From Sphingomonadaceae bacterium (lineage in GTDB: Bacteria; Pseudomonadota; Alphaproteobacteria; Sphingomonadales; Sphingomonadaceae), in contig CANEVG010000059.1 in assembly GCA_947442095.1 (NCBI GenBank), positions 1-12,636 of the forward strand: a stretch of DNA of 12,636 nucleotides, in the 5' to 3' direction. Every line of letters starts with the position of its first letter. The first letter of the stretch is position 1. Under the pieces are notes generated by a model, which saw only the letters and a list, made by a program, of their open reading frames with translations, was not told the origin of the DNA and ran no database searches. A program made the translations under genes and the position numbers. Shown piece after piece: positions 1 to 7,284 of this stretch.

Positions 1-194
1 CCCCGGCGCTGCGCAGCGGTGAGACGGTGATCGTCTCGGCCCACGGCAATTCACTGCGCGCACTGGTGAAGCACCTTTCAGGCATTTCGGACGCCGATAT
101 CACTGGTCTCGAGATTCCGACCGGGCAGCCGATCGTCTATGAACTGGACGACAATCTGGGTGAGATTGAGCGCTACTACCTTTCGGAGCGCTGA
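1..194 (+). CDS. gpmA: 2,3-bisphosphoglycerate-dependent phosphoglycerate mutase, C-terminal part
   Basis: Only the last 63 or so codons lie in the window; the reading frame is open from the left edge (first full codon at 3) to a TGA at 192-194. The translation contains VIVSAHGNSLRALVKHL and then LEIPTGQPIVYEL. These match the conserved C-terminal part of GpmA, where the His of the AHGNSLR segment belongs to the catalytic pocket. The family interconverts 3- and 2-phosphoglycerate in cytosolic glycolysis/gluconeogenesis through a phosphohistidine. The N-terminal RHG phosphohistidine motif lies outside the window, so an intact gene cannot be proven. The stop is 30 bases before purE with no terminator between, so co-transcription with the purine genes is plausible. 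Recognition is by motif memory only. Confidence 0.9.
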   Translation, partial: PALRSGETVIVSAHGNSLRALVKHLSGISDADITGLEIPTGQPIVYELDDNLGEIERYYLSER

Positions 195-224
195 GGCGCT
201 TCGGATCGAGAAGGGATGCAGAGA

Positions 225-722
225 ATGGGTGAAGCGCCAAAGGTCGCCCCGAAAGTGGCCATCGTTATGGGTAGCCAGTCTGACTGGGAGACCATGCAGA
301 ACGGCGCGGCCGTGCTCGAAAAGCTGGGCGTGGCGCATGAATGCCGCATCGTTTCCGCGCACCGCACGCCGGACCGGATGGCGGCCTTTGCCAAGGGCGC
401 GGCGGCGGCGGGCATTCAAGTGATCATCGCAGGCGCAGGCGGCGCGGCGCATCTGCCGGGCATGATCGCGGCGATGACGCACCTGCCGGTGCTGGGTGTG
501 CCAGTGCAGTCCAAAGCGCTCAAGGGGCTCGATAGCCTGCTCTCCATCGTTCAGATGCCCGGCGGGATCCCCGTGGGCACGCTGGCCATTGGCGCAGCGG
601 GGGCGACCAATGCCGCGCTGCTGGCGGCTTCGATCCTCGCGCTGTCTGATCCCACCCTCTCCGAGCGGCTGATTGCGTGGCGCGCGGCGCAGACCGCGTC
701 TGTGGCTGAGTTTCCAGTGTGA
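225..722 (+). CDS. purE: N5-carboxyaminoimidazole ribonucleotide mutase (PurE class I)
   Basis: PurE moves the carboxyl group of N5-CAIR to C4 to give CAIR in de novo purine synthesis, using the product of PurK encoded next door. The protein of 165 residues has GSQSDW (16-21), SAHRTP (44-49, with the catalytic His46) and a GAGGAAHLPG segment (70-79). All are hallmarks of the short class I enzyme, an octamer in known members. Two in-frame ATGs exist, at 216 and 225. The purine-rich AGAAGGG at 209-215 directly abuts the first but is 9 bases from the second, so 225 is preferred. The three extra residues (MQR) would not change the fold. The stop is 7 bases before the purK start, which fits a purEK operon. 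Confidence 0.95.
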   Translation: MGEAPKVAPKVAIVMGSQSDWETMQNGAAVLEKLGVAHECRIVSAHRTPDRMAAFAKGAAAAGIQVIIAGAGGAAHLPGMIAAMTHLPVLGVPVQSKALKGLDSLLSIVQMPGGIPVGTLAIGAAGATNAALLAASILALSDPTLSERLIAWRAAQTASVAEFPV

Positions 723-729
723 GCGCAGC

Positions 730-1785
730 ATGATCCCGCCCAACGAGACCATCGGCATTCTGGGCGGCGGCCAGCTCGGCCGCATGATCGCGCTTGCGGC
801 GGCCAATCTGGGCTATCGTTGCCATGTCTATGCGCCCGAGGCGGACTCCATCGCGGCGGATGTCTGCGCCGGGTTCACGTGCGCTGGGTGGGGTAATGCC
901 GAGGCGCTGGCGGGCTTTGCCGCAAACTGCGCGGTGGTGACCTACGAGTTCGAGAACGTGCCGGTGGGGCCGCTCGCGCCGCTGCGGGCAGTGCCGCTGC
1001 ACCCGGGCACGCGTTCGCTGGAAGTGGCGCAGGACCGGGCGGCGGAAAAGCGCTTTGTCGAGAAACTGGGCGGGCGGCCTGCACCGTGGGCCGTGGTGGA
1101 CAACGCAGCTGACCTTGCCGCTGCTATCGCGAAGATCGGGACGCCCGGCATCCTGAAGACGCGGCGCGACGGCTACGACGGCAAGGGCCAGTGGCGCATC
1201 ATGACGCCTGCGGACGCCGACGGGCTGGAATTGCCCGGCGTGCCGCTGGTCTACGAAGGCTTCGTCGATTTCGCCGCCGAGTTCTCGGTCATCCTCGTGC
1301 GCGGGGCCGATGGCGATGTGCGCTTCTGGGATAGCGCTCAGAACGCGCACAAGGCAGGCATTCTGAGCCAGTCGGTGGTGCCGGCGGGCACAGCGGTTCG
1401 CGAACAGGTGGAAGCGGCACGGATGCTGGCGCGGCAAGTGGCGGATGCGCTCGGGCATGTCGGCGTGCTGACGCTGGAATTCTTCGCCACTGCCGACGGG
1501 CCAGTGTTCAACGAAATGGCTCCGCGCGTGCACAATTCGGGGCACTGGACCATCGAGGGTGCGCTCACCTCGCAGTTCGAGAACCACGTGCGCGCGATCT
1601 GCGGGCTACCGCTGGGCTCCACGGACCTCTGCGCGGCAGGCGTGGTGATGGACAACCTCATTGGCGACGAGGCGCATGACTGGCCTGCGATCCTGTCTGA
1701 TCCGGCCAACCACTTGCACCTCTATGGCAAGGCAGCGGTGCGGCCCGGGCGCAAGATGGGCCATGTGACGCGGCTGGTGCTGTGA
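730..1785 (+). CDS. purK: N5-carboxyaminoimidazole ribonucleotide synthase (PurK)
   Basis: PurK is an ATP-grasp enzyme that uses ATP and bicarbonate to carboxylate AIR to N5-CAIR, the substrate of PurE just upstream. The 351-residue protein starts with the Rossmann-like pre-grasp motif GILGGGQLGRM (9-19). It continues with the ATP-grasp loop KTRRDGYDGKGQW (143-155) and AQNAHKAGIL (203-212). The C-terminal signature NEMAPRVHNSGHWTIEGA (261-278) is followed by TSQFENHVRAICGLPLG. The frame is open back to 673, but the ATG at 730 puts the GILGGGQ motif at the usual distance from the N-terminus and lies just after the purE stop, so it is taken as the start. The stop codon shares its last base with the folA ATG (TGATG), which suggests translational coupling. 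Length is normal for the family. Confidence 0.96.
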   Translation: MIPPNETIGILGGGQLGRMIALAAANLGYRCHVYAPEADSIAADVCAGFTCAGWGNAEALAGFAANCAVVTYEFENVPVGPLAPLRAVPLHPGTRSLEVAQDRAAEKRFVEKLGGRPAPWAVVDNAADLAAAIAKIGTPGILKTRRDGYDGKGQWRIMTPADADGLELPGVPLVYEGFVDFAAEFSVILVRGADGDVRFWDSAQNAHKAGILSQSVVPAGTAVREQVEAARMLARQVADALGHVGVLTLEFFATADGPVFNEMAPRVHNSGHWTIEGALTSQFENHVRAICGLPLGSTDLCAAGVVMDNLIGDEAHDWPAILSDPANHLHLYGKAAVRPGRKMGHVTRLVL

Positions 1786-2273
1786 TGGCGCGCGAGATTT
1801 TTCTGATCGTGGCGCGCGCCCGTGATGGCTCTATCGGGGACAAAGGTGCCCTTCCGTGGCGCTTGCCCGCCGATCTCAAGCGCTTCAAAGCACTGACCAT
1901 GGGCAAGCCGATGATCATGGGGCGCAAGACGTTCACCTCGCTGCCGGGACTGCTGCCCGGTCGCCGCCATATCGTGCTGACACACGATGCGGATTGGGCT
2001 GCGCCGGGGGCTGAAGTGGCGCATGATGTGGCAGGCGCATTGGCGCTGGCGGGTGATGGAGAGGTCGCGGTGATCGGCGGCGCGGATGTGTTTGCGCAGT
2101 TCGAAGCGCTGGCACACCGGTACGAGCTAACCGAAGTGCATGGGGACTATGCCGGGGACACGCGCATGCCCTATCCAGCGGCGCCCTGGCGCGAGACGGC
2201 GCGGGACGCGCACGGCGCAGCAGATGGCTATCCAGCTTTTGATTTCGTGACGCTTATGCGGGATGCGGCCTGA
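1785..2273 (+). CDS. folA: dihydrofolate reductase
   Basis: This enzyme reduces dihydrofolate to tetrahydrofolate with NADPH, supplying one-carbon carriers for purine and thymidylate synthesis, and is the target of trimethoprim in related enzymes. The 162-residue protein shows the N-terminal strand IFLIVARARDGSIG, LPWRLPADLKRFK with Trp25 and the proton-relay acid Asp30, MGRKTF (45-50) for NADPH binding, and IGGADVF (97-103) corresponding to the second cofactor loop. The ATG at 1785 overlaps the purK stop by one base. A GTG one codon earlier (1782) is possible but unnecessary. The gene ends TGATG, again overlapping ribF by one base. Placement between purK and ribF joins folate supply with purine and flavin cofactor synthesis; the regulatory meaning is inference. 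Confidence 0.95.
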   Translation: MAREIFLIVARARDGSIGDKGALPWRLPADLKRFKALTMGKPMIMGRKTFTSLPGLLPGRRHIVLTHDADWAAPGAEVAHDVAGALALAGDGEVAVIGGADVFAQFEALAHRYELTEVHGDYAGDTRMPYPAAPWRETARDAHGAADGYPAFDFVTLMRDAA

Positions 2274-3193
2274 TGCGGCTTCATGCCAGCCAGCCCATGC
2301 CCGAAGCCTTGCGCGGTGCGGTGATCGCGTTGGGCAATTTTGACGGGTTTCACCTCGGCCATCAGGCAGTGGCGGGGGAGGCGGTGCGCTGGGCGCGCGA
2401 ACAGGGCAGACCTGCGATCATCGCCACGTTCGATCCGCACCCGGTGCGCCATTTCAAGCCCGATGCGCCGCCGTTTCGCTTGACCACGCTGGACCAGCGC
2501 GAGGCGCTGTTCACGGCGGCCGGGGCGGATGCCATGCTGGTCTTTGGGTTCGATGCGGCGATGGCGGCGATGCCTGCCGATGCCTTCGTGCGCGATCTGC
2601 TTTCGGCGCGGCTGGGCGCGGCGGCGGTGGTGACGGGCGAGGACTTCACCTTCGGCCGGGCGCGCGGCGGCAATGTGGGCGTGCTGGCTGACGTTGGTGC
2701 GGGCTGCGGGCTGGCGACCCGCGCGGTCGGGCCGGTGACGCTGGAGAGCGAAGTCGTCTCATCCAGCCGCATCCGCGAGGCGCTGGTAGCCGGTGATCCG
2801 CAGACGGCCGCGCGGCTGCTGACGCGGCCTTTCGCGATCCGCGGCCCGGTGCAGCATGGCGACAAGGTGGGGCGCACGATCAATTTCCCCACCGCCAATC
2901 TCGATATCAGCAGCTATCTGCGCCCGCGTTATGGCATCTATGCGGTGACCGGGCGCTTGGCAGATGGCCGCGTGCTGCAAGGCGCGGCCAATATCGGCAT
3001 CCGGCCCACCTTCGATCCGCCAAAGGAACTGCTCGAGCCACATTTCTTTGATTTCAGCGGCGATCTTTATGGGCAGGAAATCGAGGTGGCGTTCCACCAT
3101 TTCCTGCGCGGCGAGGCGAAGTTCGATGGCCTCGACGCGCTGGTGTCGCAGATGGAGCGGGACTGCGCCGAGGCGCGGCGGCTTTTGGGCTGA
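2273..3193 (+). CDS. ribF: bifunctional riboflavin kinase / FAD synthetase
   Basis: RibF phosphorylates riboflavin to FMN and adenylates FMN to FAD. The N-terminal adenylyltransferase half has GNFDGFHLGH (21-30, the HxGH nucleotidyltransferase motif), TFDPHPVRHF (52-61) and SSSRIREAL (163-171, the equivalent of ISSTRIR). The C-terminal flavokinase half has GDKVGRTINFPTANL (196-210) and YGIYAV (220-225). An LEPHFFDFSGDLYG stretch (254-267) holds the likely catalytic Glu255. At 306 residues it is the usual bifunctional length. The start overlaps the folA stop by one base, so translation is probably coupled. The gene is followed by the only sizeable gap in the cluster (223 bases), where a 6-bp hairpin and an inverted repeat begin 12 bases after the stop. 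Confidence 0.96.
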   Translation: MRLHASQPMPEALRGAVIALGNFDGFHLGHQAVAGEAVRWAREQGRPAIIATFDPHPVRHFKPDAPPFRLTTLDQREALFTAAGADAMLVFGFDAAMAAMPADAFVRDLLSARLGAAAVVTGEDFTFGRARGGNVGVLADVGAGCGLATRAVGPVTLESEVVSSSRIREALVAGDPQTAARLLTRPFAIRGPVQHGDKVGRTINFPTANLDISSYLRPRYGIYAVTGRLADGRVLQGAANIGIRPTFDPPKELLEPHFFDFSGDLYGQEIEVAFHHFLRGEAKFDGLDALVSQMERDCAEARRLLG

Positions 3194-3205
3194 AGAGGAA
3201 GAGGG

Positions 3206-3373
3206 TCTCGCGCAGAGGCGAGAGATCCGCAGAGATGGTGCGTCAAGCCGTGAGGCCCATCTTTTACCGCACCCTCGCGCCAAACACAGCCGATCTTGAA
3301 ATTAGCGGCTTCGCCATAAGCGCGGCCCCTCTGCGCCGCTGCAGCCCTCTGCGTATCAGCGTCTCTGCGCGAA
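3206..3373. repeat. imperfect inverted-repeat element in the ribF-ileS gap
   Basis: The gap 3194-3416 contains the heptamer CGCAGAG twice on the plus strand (3211-3217 and 3228-3234). Its complement CTCTGCG occurs three times on the right side (3329-3335, 3347-3353, 3363-3369), spaced 16-18 bases apart. The left arm (about 3207-3235) and right arm (about 3346-3373) align as inverted repeats with one gap, sharing TCGCGCAGAG at the outer ends and CGCAGAG at the inner ends. About 110 bases lie between. The left arm also holds a local hairpin, TCTCGC/GCGAGA (3206-3211 with 3218-3223). Arrays of this CGCAGAG type occur between genes in many proteobacteria as I recall, but a family name cannot be assigned. 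The short open frames across this gap have no recognisable content and are not called. Confidence 0.6.
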
Positions 3374-3416
3374 CCAAATTGCGCAAAGCCGGCGGCAAGG
3401 CTAAGGCCCGCCGATC

Positions 3417-6194
3417 ATGACCGACGCCCCAGACTACCGCTCGACCGTCTTCCTGCCGAAGACCGATTTCCCGATGAAGGCCGGCCTGCCCCAGAAGGAG
3501 CCGGGTATTCTCGCGCGCTGGCAGGACGAGAACCTCTATCGCGCGGTGCGGACCACGCGCGCGGGGGCGGAGAAGTTCATTTTGCATGACGGCCCGCCCT
3601 ATGCGAATGGCGACATGCATATCGGCCATGCGCTGAACCATATCCTCAAGGACATGGTCTGCCGCACGCAGAGCTTGGCTGGCAAGGACGCGCCCTATGT
3701 GCCCGGCTGGGATTGCCACGGCCTCCCCATCGAGTGGAAGGTCGAGGAAGAGTACCGCAAGAAGAAAAAGAACAAGGACGAGGTCCCGCCGGTCGAGTTC
3801 CGCGCCGAATGCCGCGCCTATGCCCAGAACTGGGTGAACGTGCAGCGCGAGCAACTGAAGCGGCTCGGCATCAATGGCGATTGGGACCACCCATACCTCA
3901 CGATGGACCCGGAAGCGGAAGGCACCATCGTCGGCGAACTGCTGAAGTTTGCGGAGAGCGGGCAACTCTATCGCGGCGCGAAGCCGGTAATGTGGTCGCC
4001 CGTGGAGAAGACCGCGCTGGCCGAGGCGGAGATCGAGTACGAGGATATCGTATCGACCCAGATCGACGTGGCGTTCGAGATCGTGGAATCGCCGATTGCC
4101 GAACTGGTCGGCGCGCATGCGGTGATCTGGACGACGACGCCGTGGACGATCCCGGTGAACCAGGCTTTGGCTTATGGGCCTGAGGTTGAATATGTACTCT
4201 TGGAAGGTGAGGGAGGCCGCCGTTTCCTCATCGCTCACGCTCTAGACGCAGCTTTCGGCGAGAGAGTTGCAAAGGTACTGGGCGGCACCTCGGTCTTTAC
4301 GCAGCTTTGGTCTGGCAAGGGCTCAGACCTCGCCAGGACCATCGCCCGCCACCCCATGCACGCACTCGGCGGGTTCTTTGCCAAACCGCGTCCCTTGCTC
4401 CCCGGTGATTTCGTCACGACCGACAGCGGCACTGGCCTTGTCCATATGGCGCCGGACCATGGGGAGGACGACTTCGCGCTCTGCAAGGCGCACGGGATCG
4501 AGCCGGTCTTCGCGGTCGAGGGCGATGGCAAGTACCGCGAGGATTGGGCATGGCTCGGCGGGCAGGGCTCGGTCATCAATCCCAAGTTCAACGCGCCCGA
4601 TGGGCCGATCTGCGAGGCGCTGCGCGAGGCGGACGGGCTGGTGGCGGCGAGTGCCGACTACAAGCATTCCTATCCGCATTCGTGGCGCTCGAAGGCCAAG
4701 GTGATCTATCGCTGCACGCCGCAGTGGTTTGTGCCGATGGACCGCGAAACCAAGGGCGGCACGCTGCGCGAAAAGGCAACGAAGGCCATTTCGGCTACGC
4801 GCTGGGTGCCGGAAAAGGGTGAGAACCGCATTCGCGCGATGGTTGAGGGGCGGCCGGACTGGGTGCTCAGCCGCCAGCGCGCGTGGGGCGTGCCGATCAC
4901 GCTGTTCGTGAACCGGAAGACCGGCCAGTACCTCGCCGATCACGCCGTCAATGCGCGGATCGTGGCGGCGGTGCGCGCCGGGGGCGTCGATGCGTGGTCC
5001 GAGGAGCGGGCGCAGGCGTATCTTGGGGCTGACTACGCGCTCGAGGACTACGAGCGCGTCACCGACATTCTCGATGTGTGGTTCGATAGCGGCAGCACGC
5101 ATGCTTTCGTGCTGGAGAGCGGGCGCTGGCCTGATCTGATGCGCCCCGAAGGCTACACCGGCCCTCTGGCCGATCTCTATCTGGAAGGCAGCGACCAGCA
5201 TCGCGGCTGGTTCCAGTCCTCGCTGCTGGAAGCCTGCGGCACGCGGGGCCAAGCGCCCTACAAGGCAGTGTTGACGCACGGCTTCACGATGGACGCCAAG
5301 GGCATGAAGATGTCCAAGTCGCTCGGCAATACGATCAGCCCCATCGATCTGATGCGGGATTACGGCGCGGATATCCTCAGGCTCTGGGCGCTGTCGGTCG
5401 ATTTCACCGAGGACCACAGGATCGGCAAGGAGATCCTGGCCGGCGTGGCGGACCAGTACCGTAAGCTGCGCAACACCTTCCGCTATCTGCTGGGCGCGTT
5501 AGACGGTTTCAGCGAGGCCGAGCGGGTGGGCGTGGAGGACATGCCCGAGCTTGAGCGCTATATGCTGGTGCTGCTGGAGAAGCTTGATGCCGTGATGCGG
5601 CAGGCGGTGCAGGACTTCGATTTCAACACCTATGTCCGCGCGCTTACCGAGTTCTGCAACGAGGACCTCTCTGCGTTCTTCTTCGATATCCGCAAGGACT
5701 GCCTCTATTGCGATGCGCCAACGGACCCGAAGCGGCGCGCCTACCGCACGGTTCTGGACACGCTGTTCCATGCGCTGGTGCGCTATGCCGCGCCGGTGCT
5801 GGTGTTCACGGCTGAGGAGGTGTGGGGCACGCGCTACCCGGAAGGCGGCAGCGTGCATCTGCTGGTATGGCCCGAAGTGCCCGTCTCGGCAGTAGACGAG
5901 GACCGCTGGAGTGACCTTCGCGCACTGCGCCAGACGGTGAACGAGGCAATCGAGCCGCTGCGGCGCGAGAAGGTGCTGGGTTCGGGGCTGGAAGCCGTGG
6001 TCGTGGTGCCCGAAACCGCGCCCGAGGCCGATCTCGCCGAACTGTTCATCACAGCGATAGTGACGCGCGCGCAGGTGGACGGCGTGCTGGTATCCCGCTC
6101 CTCCGATCACAAGTGCGGCCGCTGCTGGCGACTGCTACCCGAAGTCACCGAAGACGGGGCGCTCTGCGGGCGCTGTGAGACGGTGGTCGCATGA
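3417..6194 (+). CDS. ileS: isoleucyl-tRNA synthetase
   Basis: This is a class Ia aminoacyl-tRNA synthetase that charges tRNA-Ile and edits misactivated valine. The 925-residue protein has the HIGH motif (68-71) inside GPPYANGDMHIGH, then GWDCHGLPIEWKVE. The CP1 editing domain starts near residue 190 and includes the conserved WTTTPWTIP. The synthetase core returns with WFVPMDRE, WFDSGSTH, DQHRGWFQSSL and the KMSKS loop (631-635). It ends with a zinc finger of Cys900, Cys903, Cys917 and Cys920, typical of the bacterial type that lacks the mupirocin-resistant eukaryote-like tail. A modest AAGG at 3403-3406 lies 10 bases before the ATG. The TGA overlaps the lspA ATG by four bases; ileS-lspA adjacency is common in bacteria. 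A run of rarer codons around 4160-4330 falls in the editing domain. Confidence 0.98.
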   Translation: MTDAPDYRSTVFLPKTDFPMKAGLPQKEPGILARWQDENLYRAVRTTRAGAEKFILHDGPPYANGDMHIGHALNHILKDMVCRTQSLAGKDAPYVPGWDCHGLPIEWKVEEEYRKKKKNKDEVPPVEFRAECRAYAQNWVNVQREQLKRLGINGDWDHPYLTMDPEAEGTIVGELLKFAESGQLYRGAKPVMWSPVEKTALAEAEIEYEDIVSTQIDVAFEIVESPIAELVGAHAVIWTTTPWTIPVNQALAYGPEVEYVLLEGEGGRRFLIAHALDAAFGERVAKVLGGTSVFTQLWSGKGSDLARTIARHPMHALGGFFAKPRPLLPGDFVTTDSGTGLVHMAPDHGEDDFALCKAHGIEPVFAVEGDGKYREDWAWLGGQGSVINPKFNAPDGPICEALREADGLVAASADYKHSYPHSWRSKAKVIYRCTPQWFVPMDRETKGGTLREKATKAISATRWVPEKGENRIRAMVEGRPDWVLSRQRAWGVPITLFVNRKTGQYLADHAVNARIVAAVRAGGVDAWSEERAQAYLGADYALEDYERVTDILDVWFDSGSTHAFVLESGRWPDLMRPEGYTGPLADLYLEGSDQHRGWFQSSLLEACGTRGQAPYKAVLTHGFTMDAKGMKMSKSLGNTISPIDLMRDYGADILRLWALSVDFTEDHRIGKEILAGVADQYRKLRNTFRYLLGALDGFSEAERVGVEDMPELERYMLVLLEKLDAVMRQAVQDFDFNTYVRALTEFCNEDLSAFFFDIRKDCLYCDAPTDPKRRAYRTVLDTLFHALVRYAAPVLVFTAEEVWGTRYPEGGSVHLLVWPEVPVSAVDEDRWSDLRALRQTVNEAIEPLRREKVLGSGLEAVVVVPETAPEADLAELFITAIVTRAQVDGVLVSRSSDHKCGRCWRLLPEVTEDGALCGRCETVVA

Positions 6195-6724
6195 ACGGGC
6201 TGGGCCGGCTCCGCGCCGCCGGGTTCGGCCTGGCGCTCGCCGTGTTCGCGGTAGACCGCACGGTGAAGTGGCTGATGTCCGGCCCGCTCGATCTGGACCG
6301 GATCGGCCTGATCAAGCTGGTGCCGTTCTTCGATCTGCGCTGGACCGAGAATTACGGCATTTCCTATGGCATGTTCACCGCCAATTCGAGCGAGATGAAG
6401 CTGGCACTCCTGGTGATGACCGGGCTGATTGCGCTCGGCGTGGCCGTGTGGATGCTGCGCGAGAAGGCGTTTGGCGATATTGCCGCGCTGGCGATGGTGC
6501 TTGGCGGTGCGCTGGGCAACATCTTTGACCGGGCGGCGCGCGGCTATGTGATCGATTACGCCGATCTGCATTTCGGCGAATGGCGCCCGTTCCTGATCTT
6601 CAACATCGCAGATGCTGCGATCACCATCGGCGTGCTGATACTGCTTGCCCGGTCGCTGCTTTCGCGCGAAAAGCCCGCCGAACCAGCGGAGGCCAACGAA
6701 GACCCCGCCACGGAGACTGTCTGA
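6191..6724 (+). CDS. lspA: lipoprotein signal peptidase (signal peptidase II)
   Basis: LspA is an inner-membrane aspartyl protease that removes the signal peptide of diacylated prolipoproteins just before the lipidated Cys. The 177-residue protein has four hydrophobic segments (about 9-29, 69-88, 95-112 and 137-155). It shows WTENYGISYGM (51-61, the conserved Asn-Gly loop) and GNIFDRAARGYVIDY, with the catalytic Asp122. FNIAD contains Asp141, 19 residues later, as in the known dyad. The first motif reads VDRTVKW, with Arg where many homologues have Gln (DQxxK). The tail after 158 is hydrophilic and acidic. The start overlaps the ileS stop (ATGA). The stop overlaps the next ATG (TGATG), and that next gene encodes a probable substrate lipoprotein. 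Confidence 0.96.
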   Translation: MNGLGRLRAAGFGLALAVFAVDRTVKWLMSGPLDLDRIGLIKLVPFFDLRWTENYGISYGMFTANSSEMKLALLVMTGLIALGVAVWMLREKAFGDIAALAMVLGGALGNIFDRAARGYVIDYADLHFGEWRPFLIFNIADAAITIGVLILLARSLLSREKPAEPAEANEDPATETV

Positions 6725-7137
6725 TGCGCAAAATCGCTAAGATCTGCCTGTTCGCTTCTGCGGCAACCCTGCTCGGCGCGTGCTCGCAGGGTGGCTCGAT
6801 GTTCAACCGCGTCCGGCCCGACGAATATGCGGTGACCCGGCAGGCCCCGCTAGTGGTGCCGCCCGATTTCGCGCTGACTCCGCCGAACCCCGGCGCGCCG
6901 CGCCCGCAGGATGTCGATTCGTCGAAGCAGGCGCTCGACGCCCTGTTCGGCGGCACCGCGCCGCGCAGCGCGATAGAAACCGATGCGCTGGGCAAGGCGG
7001 GCGCTTCGGCTGTCGGCATCCGCAGCGTGGTGGGCGATCCCAAGACGCGGACCGTGGCCAAGGGCGCGGGCGTTCGCGATATTCTTTCCGCGCCGGAAGG
7101 TGATGGGCGCGAGGCGCAGGCAAACATTCCGGGTTGA
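6724..7137 (+). CDS. DUF3035 / BamF-like small lipoprotein
   Basis: This 137-residue protein has a charged N-terminus, a hydrophobic stretch and a lipobox LLGAC ending in Cys20, so it should be lipidated, cleaved by LspA and anchored in a membrane, probably the outer one. The mature part carries RPDEYAVTRQAPLVVPPDF (31-49) and then Pro-rich LTPPNPGAPRPQ. This is the signature I associate with the alphaproteobacterial DUF3035 family, one member of which (BamF of Caulobacter) belongs to the outer-membrane beta-barrel assembly complex. A role in that complex here is inference from family resemblance. Its ATG overlaps the lspA stop by one base, so the peptidase and a probable substrate are translated together. 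The frame is open upstream to 6580, but that extension runs inside lspA and lacks a signal peptide start. Confidence 0.85.
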   Translation: MRKIAKICLFASAATLLGACSQGGSMFNRVRPDEYAVTRQAPLVVPPDFALTPPNPGAPRPQDVDSSKQALDALFGGTAPRSAIETDALGKAGASAVGIRSVVGDPKTRTVAKGAGVRDILSAPEGDGREAQANIPG

Positions 7138-7152
7138 GACTTTCTGGATCCT

Positions 7153-7179
7153 CCCTGTTTTGGCGTAGCCCAAACGGGG
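7153..7179 (+). terminator. strong hairpin after the lspA/lipoprotein operon, probable (bidirectional) terminator
   Basis: Starting 16 bases after the lipoprotein stop, the arms CCCTGTTTTGGC (7153-7164) and GCCCAAACGGGG (7168-7179) pair over 12 positions. There is one G-U wobble and one U-C mismatch around a 3-base loop (GTA). It sits between convergent genes, where a shared terminator is expected. There is no T-run on either strand after the stem, so it is not a classical intrinsic terminator. It could instead stabilise the 3' end or be a repetitive palindrome. Confidence 0.45.
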
Positions 7180-7203
7180 TGGGGGACCACTCGGGCAGTT
7201 GGT

Positions 7204-7275
7204 GACGGTGGGGGCTTTACCCCTCCGTCAGCGCTTCGTGCTGCCACCTCCCCTTTGCACTTCGTGAAAATGGGG
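7204..7275. repeat. cluster of three short palindromes (REP-like) between convergent genes
   Basis: Three hairpins follow each other. The first is GACGG-T-GGGG (7204-7213) with CCCC-T-CCGTC (7220-7229), ten positions with one T-T mismatch. The second is CAGC...GCTG around a CTTCG-type loop (7229-7243). The third is CCCCTTT (7250-7256) with AAA-T-GGGG (7268-7275), enclosing an inner CAC-TTC-GTG stem (7258-7266). The wording CCCCTCCGTCAGC...GCTGCCACCTCCCC resembles extragenic palindromes I recall from sphingomonad genomes. Their number in this genome cannot be judged from one copy. They may also help end transcription from both sides. Confidence 0.55.
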
Positions 7276-7284
7276 CGATCGGCT

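Noticed and set aside
520..1587. Long minus-strand open frame (355 codons) opposite purE/purK, and similar long antisense frames opposite ileS
   Set aside because: These are shadow frames of GC-rich coding sequence. Their translations are Arg/His-rich with no family features, while the plus-strand products are clear-cut enzymes.
3296..3320. TTGAAA ... CATAAG as an ileS promoter
   Set aside because: The spacing between the two boxes is only about 13 bases, too short for a sigma-70 promoter, and no better pair was seen in the gap.
3235..3420. Small plus-strand open frame in the ribF-ileS gap (61 codons), and a 111-codon frame overlapping ribF's end
   Set aside because: The translations are Arg/Ala-rich without recognisable motifs and run through the inverted repeat. 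Long random frames are common at this GC content.
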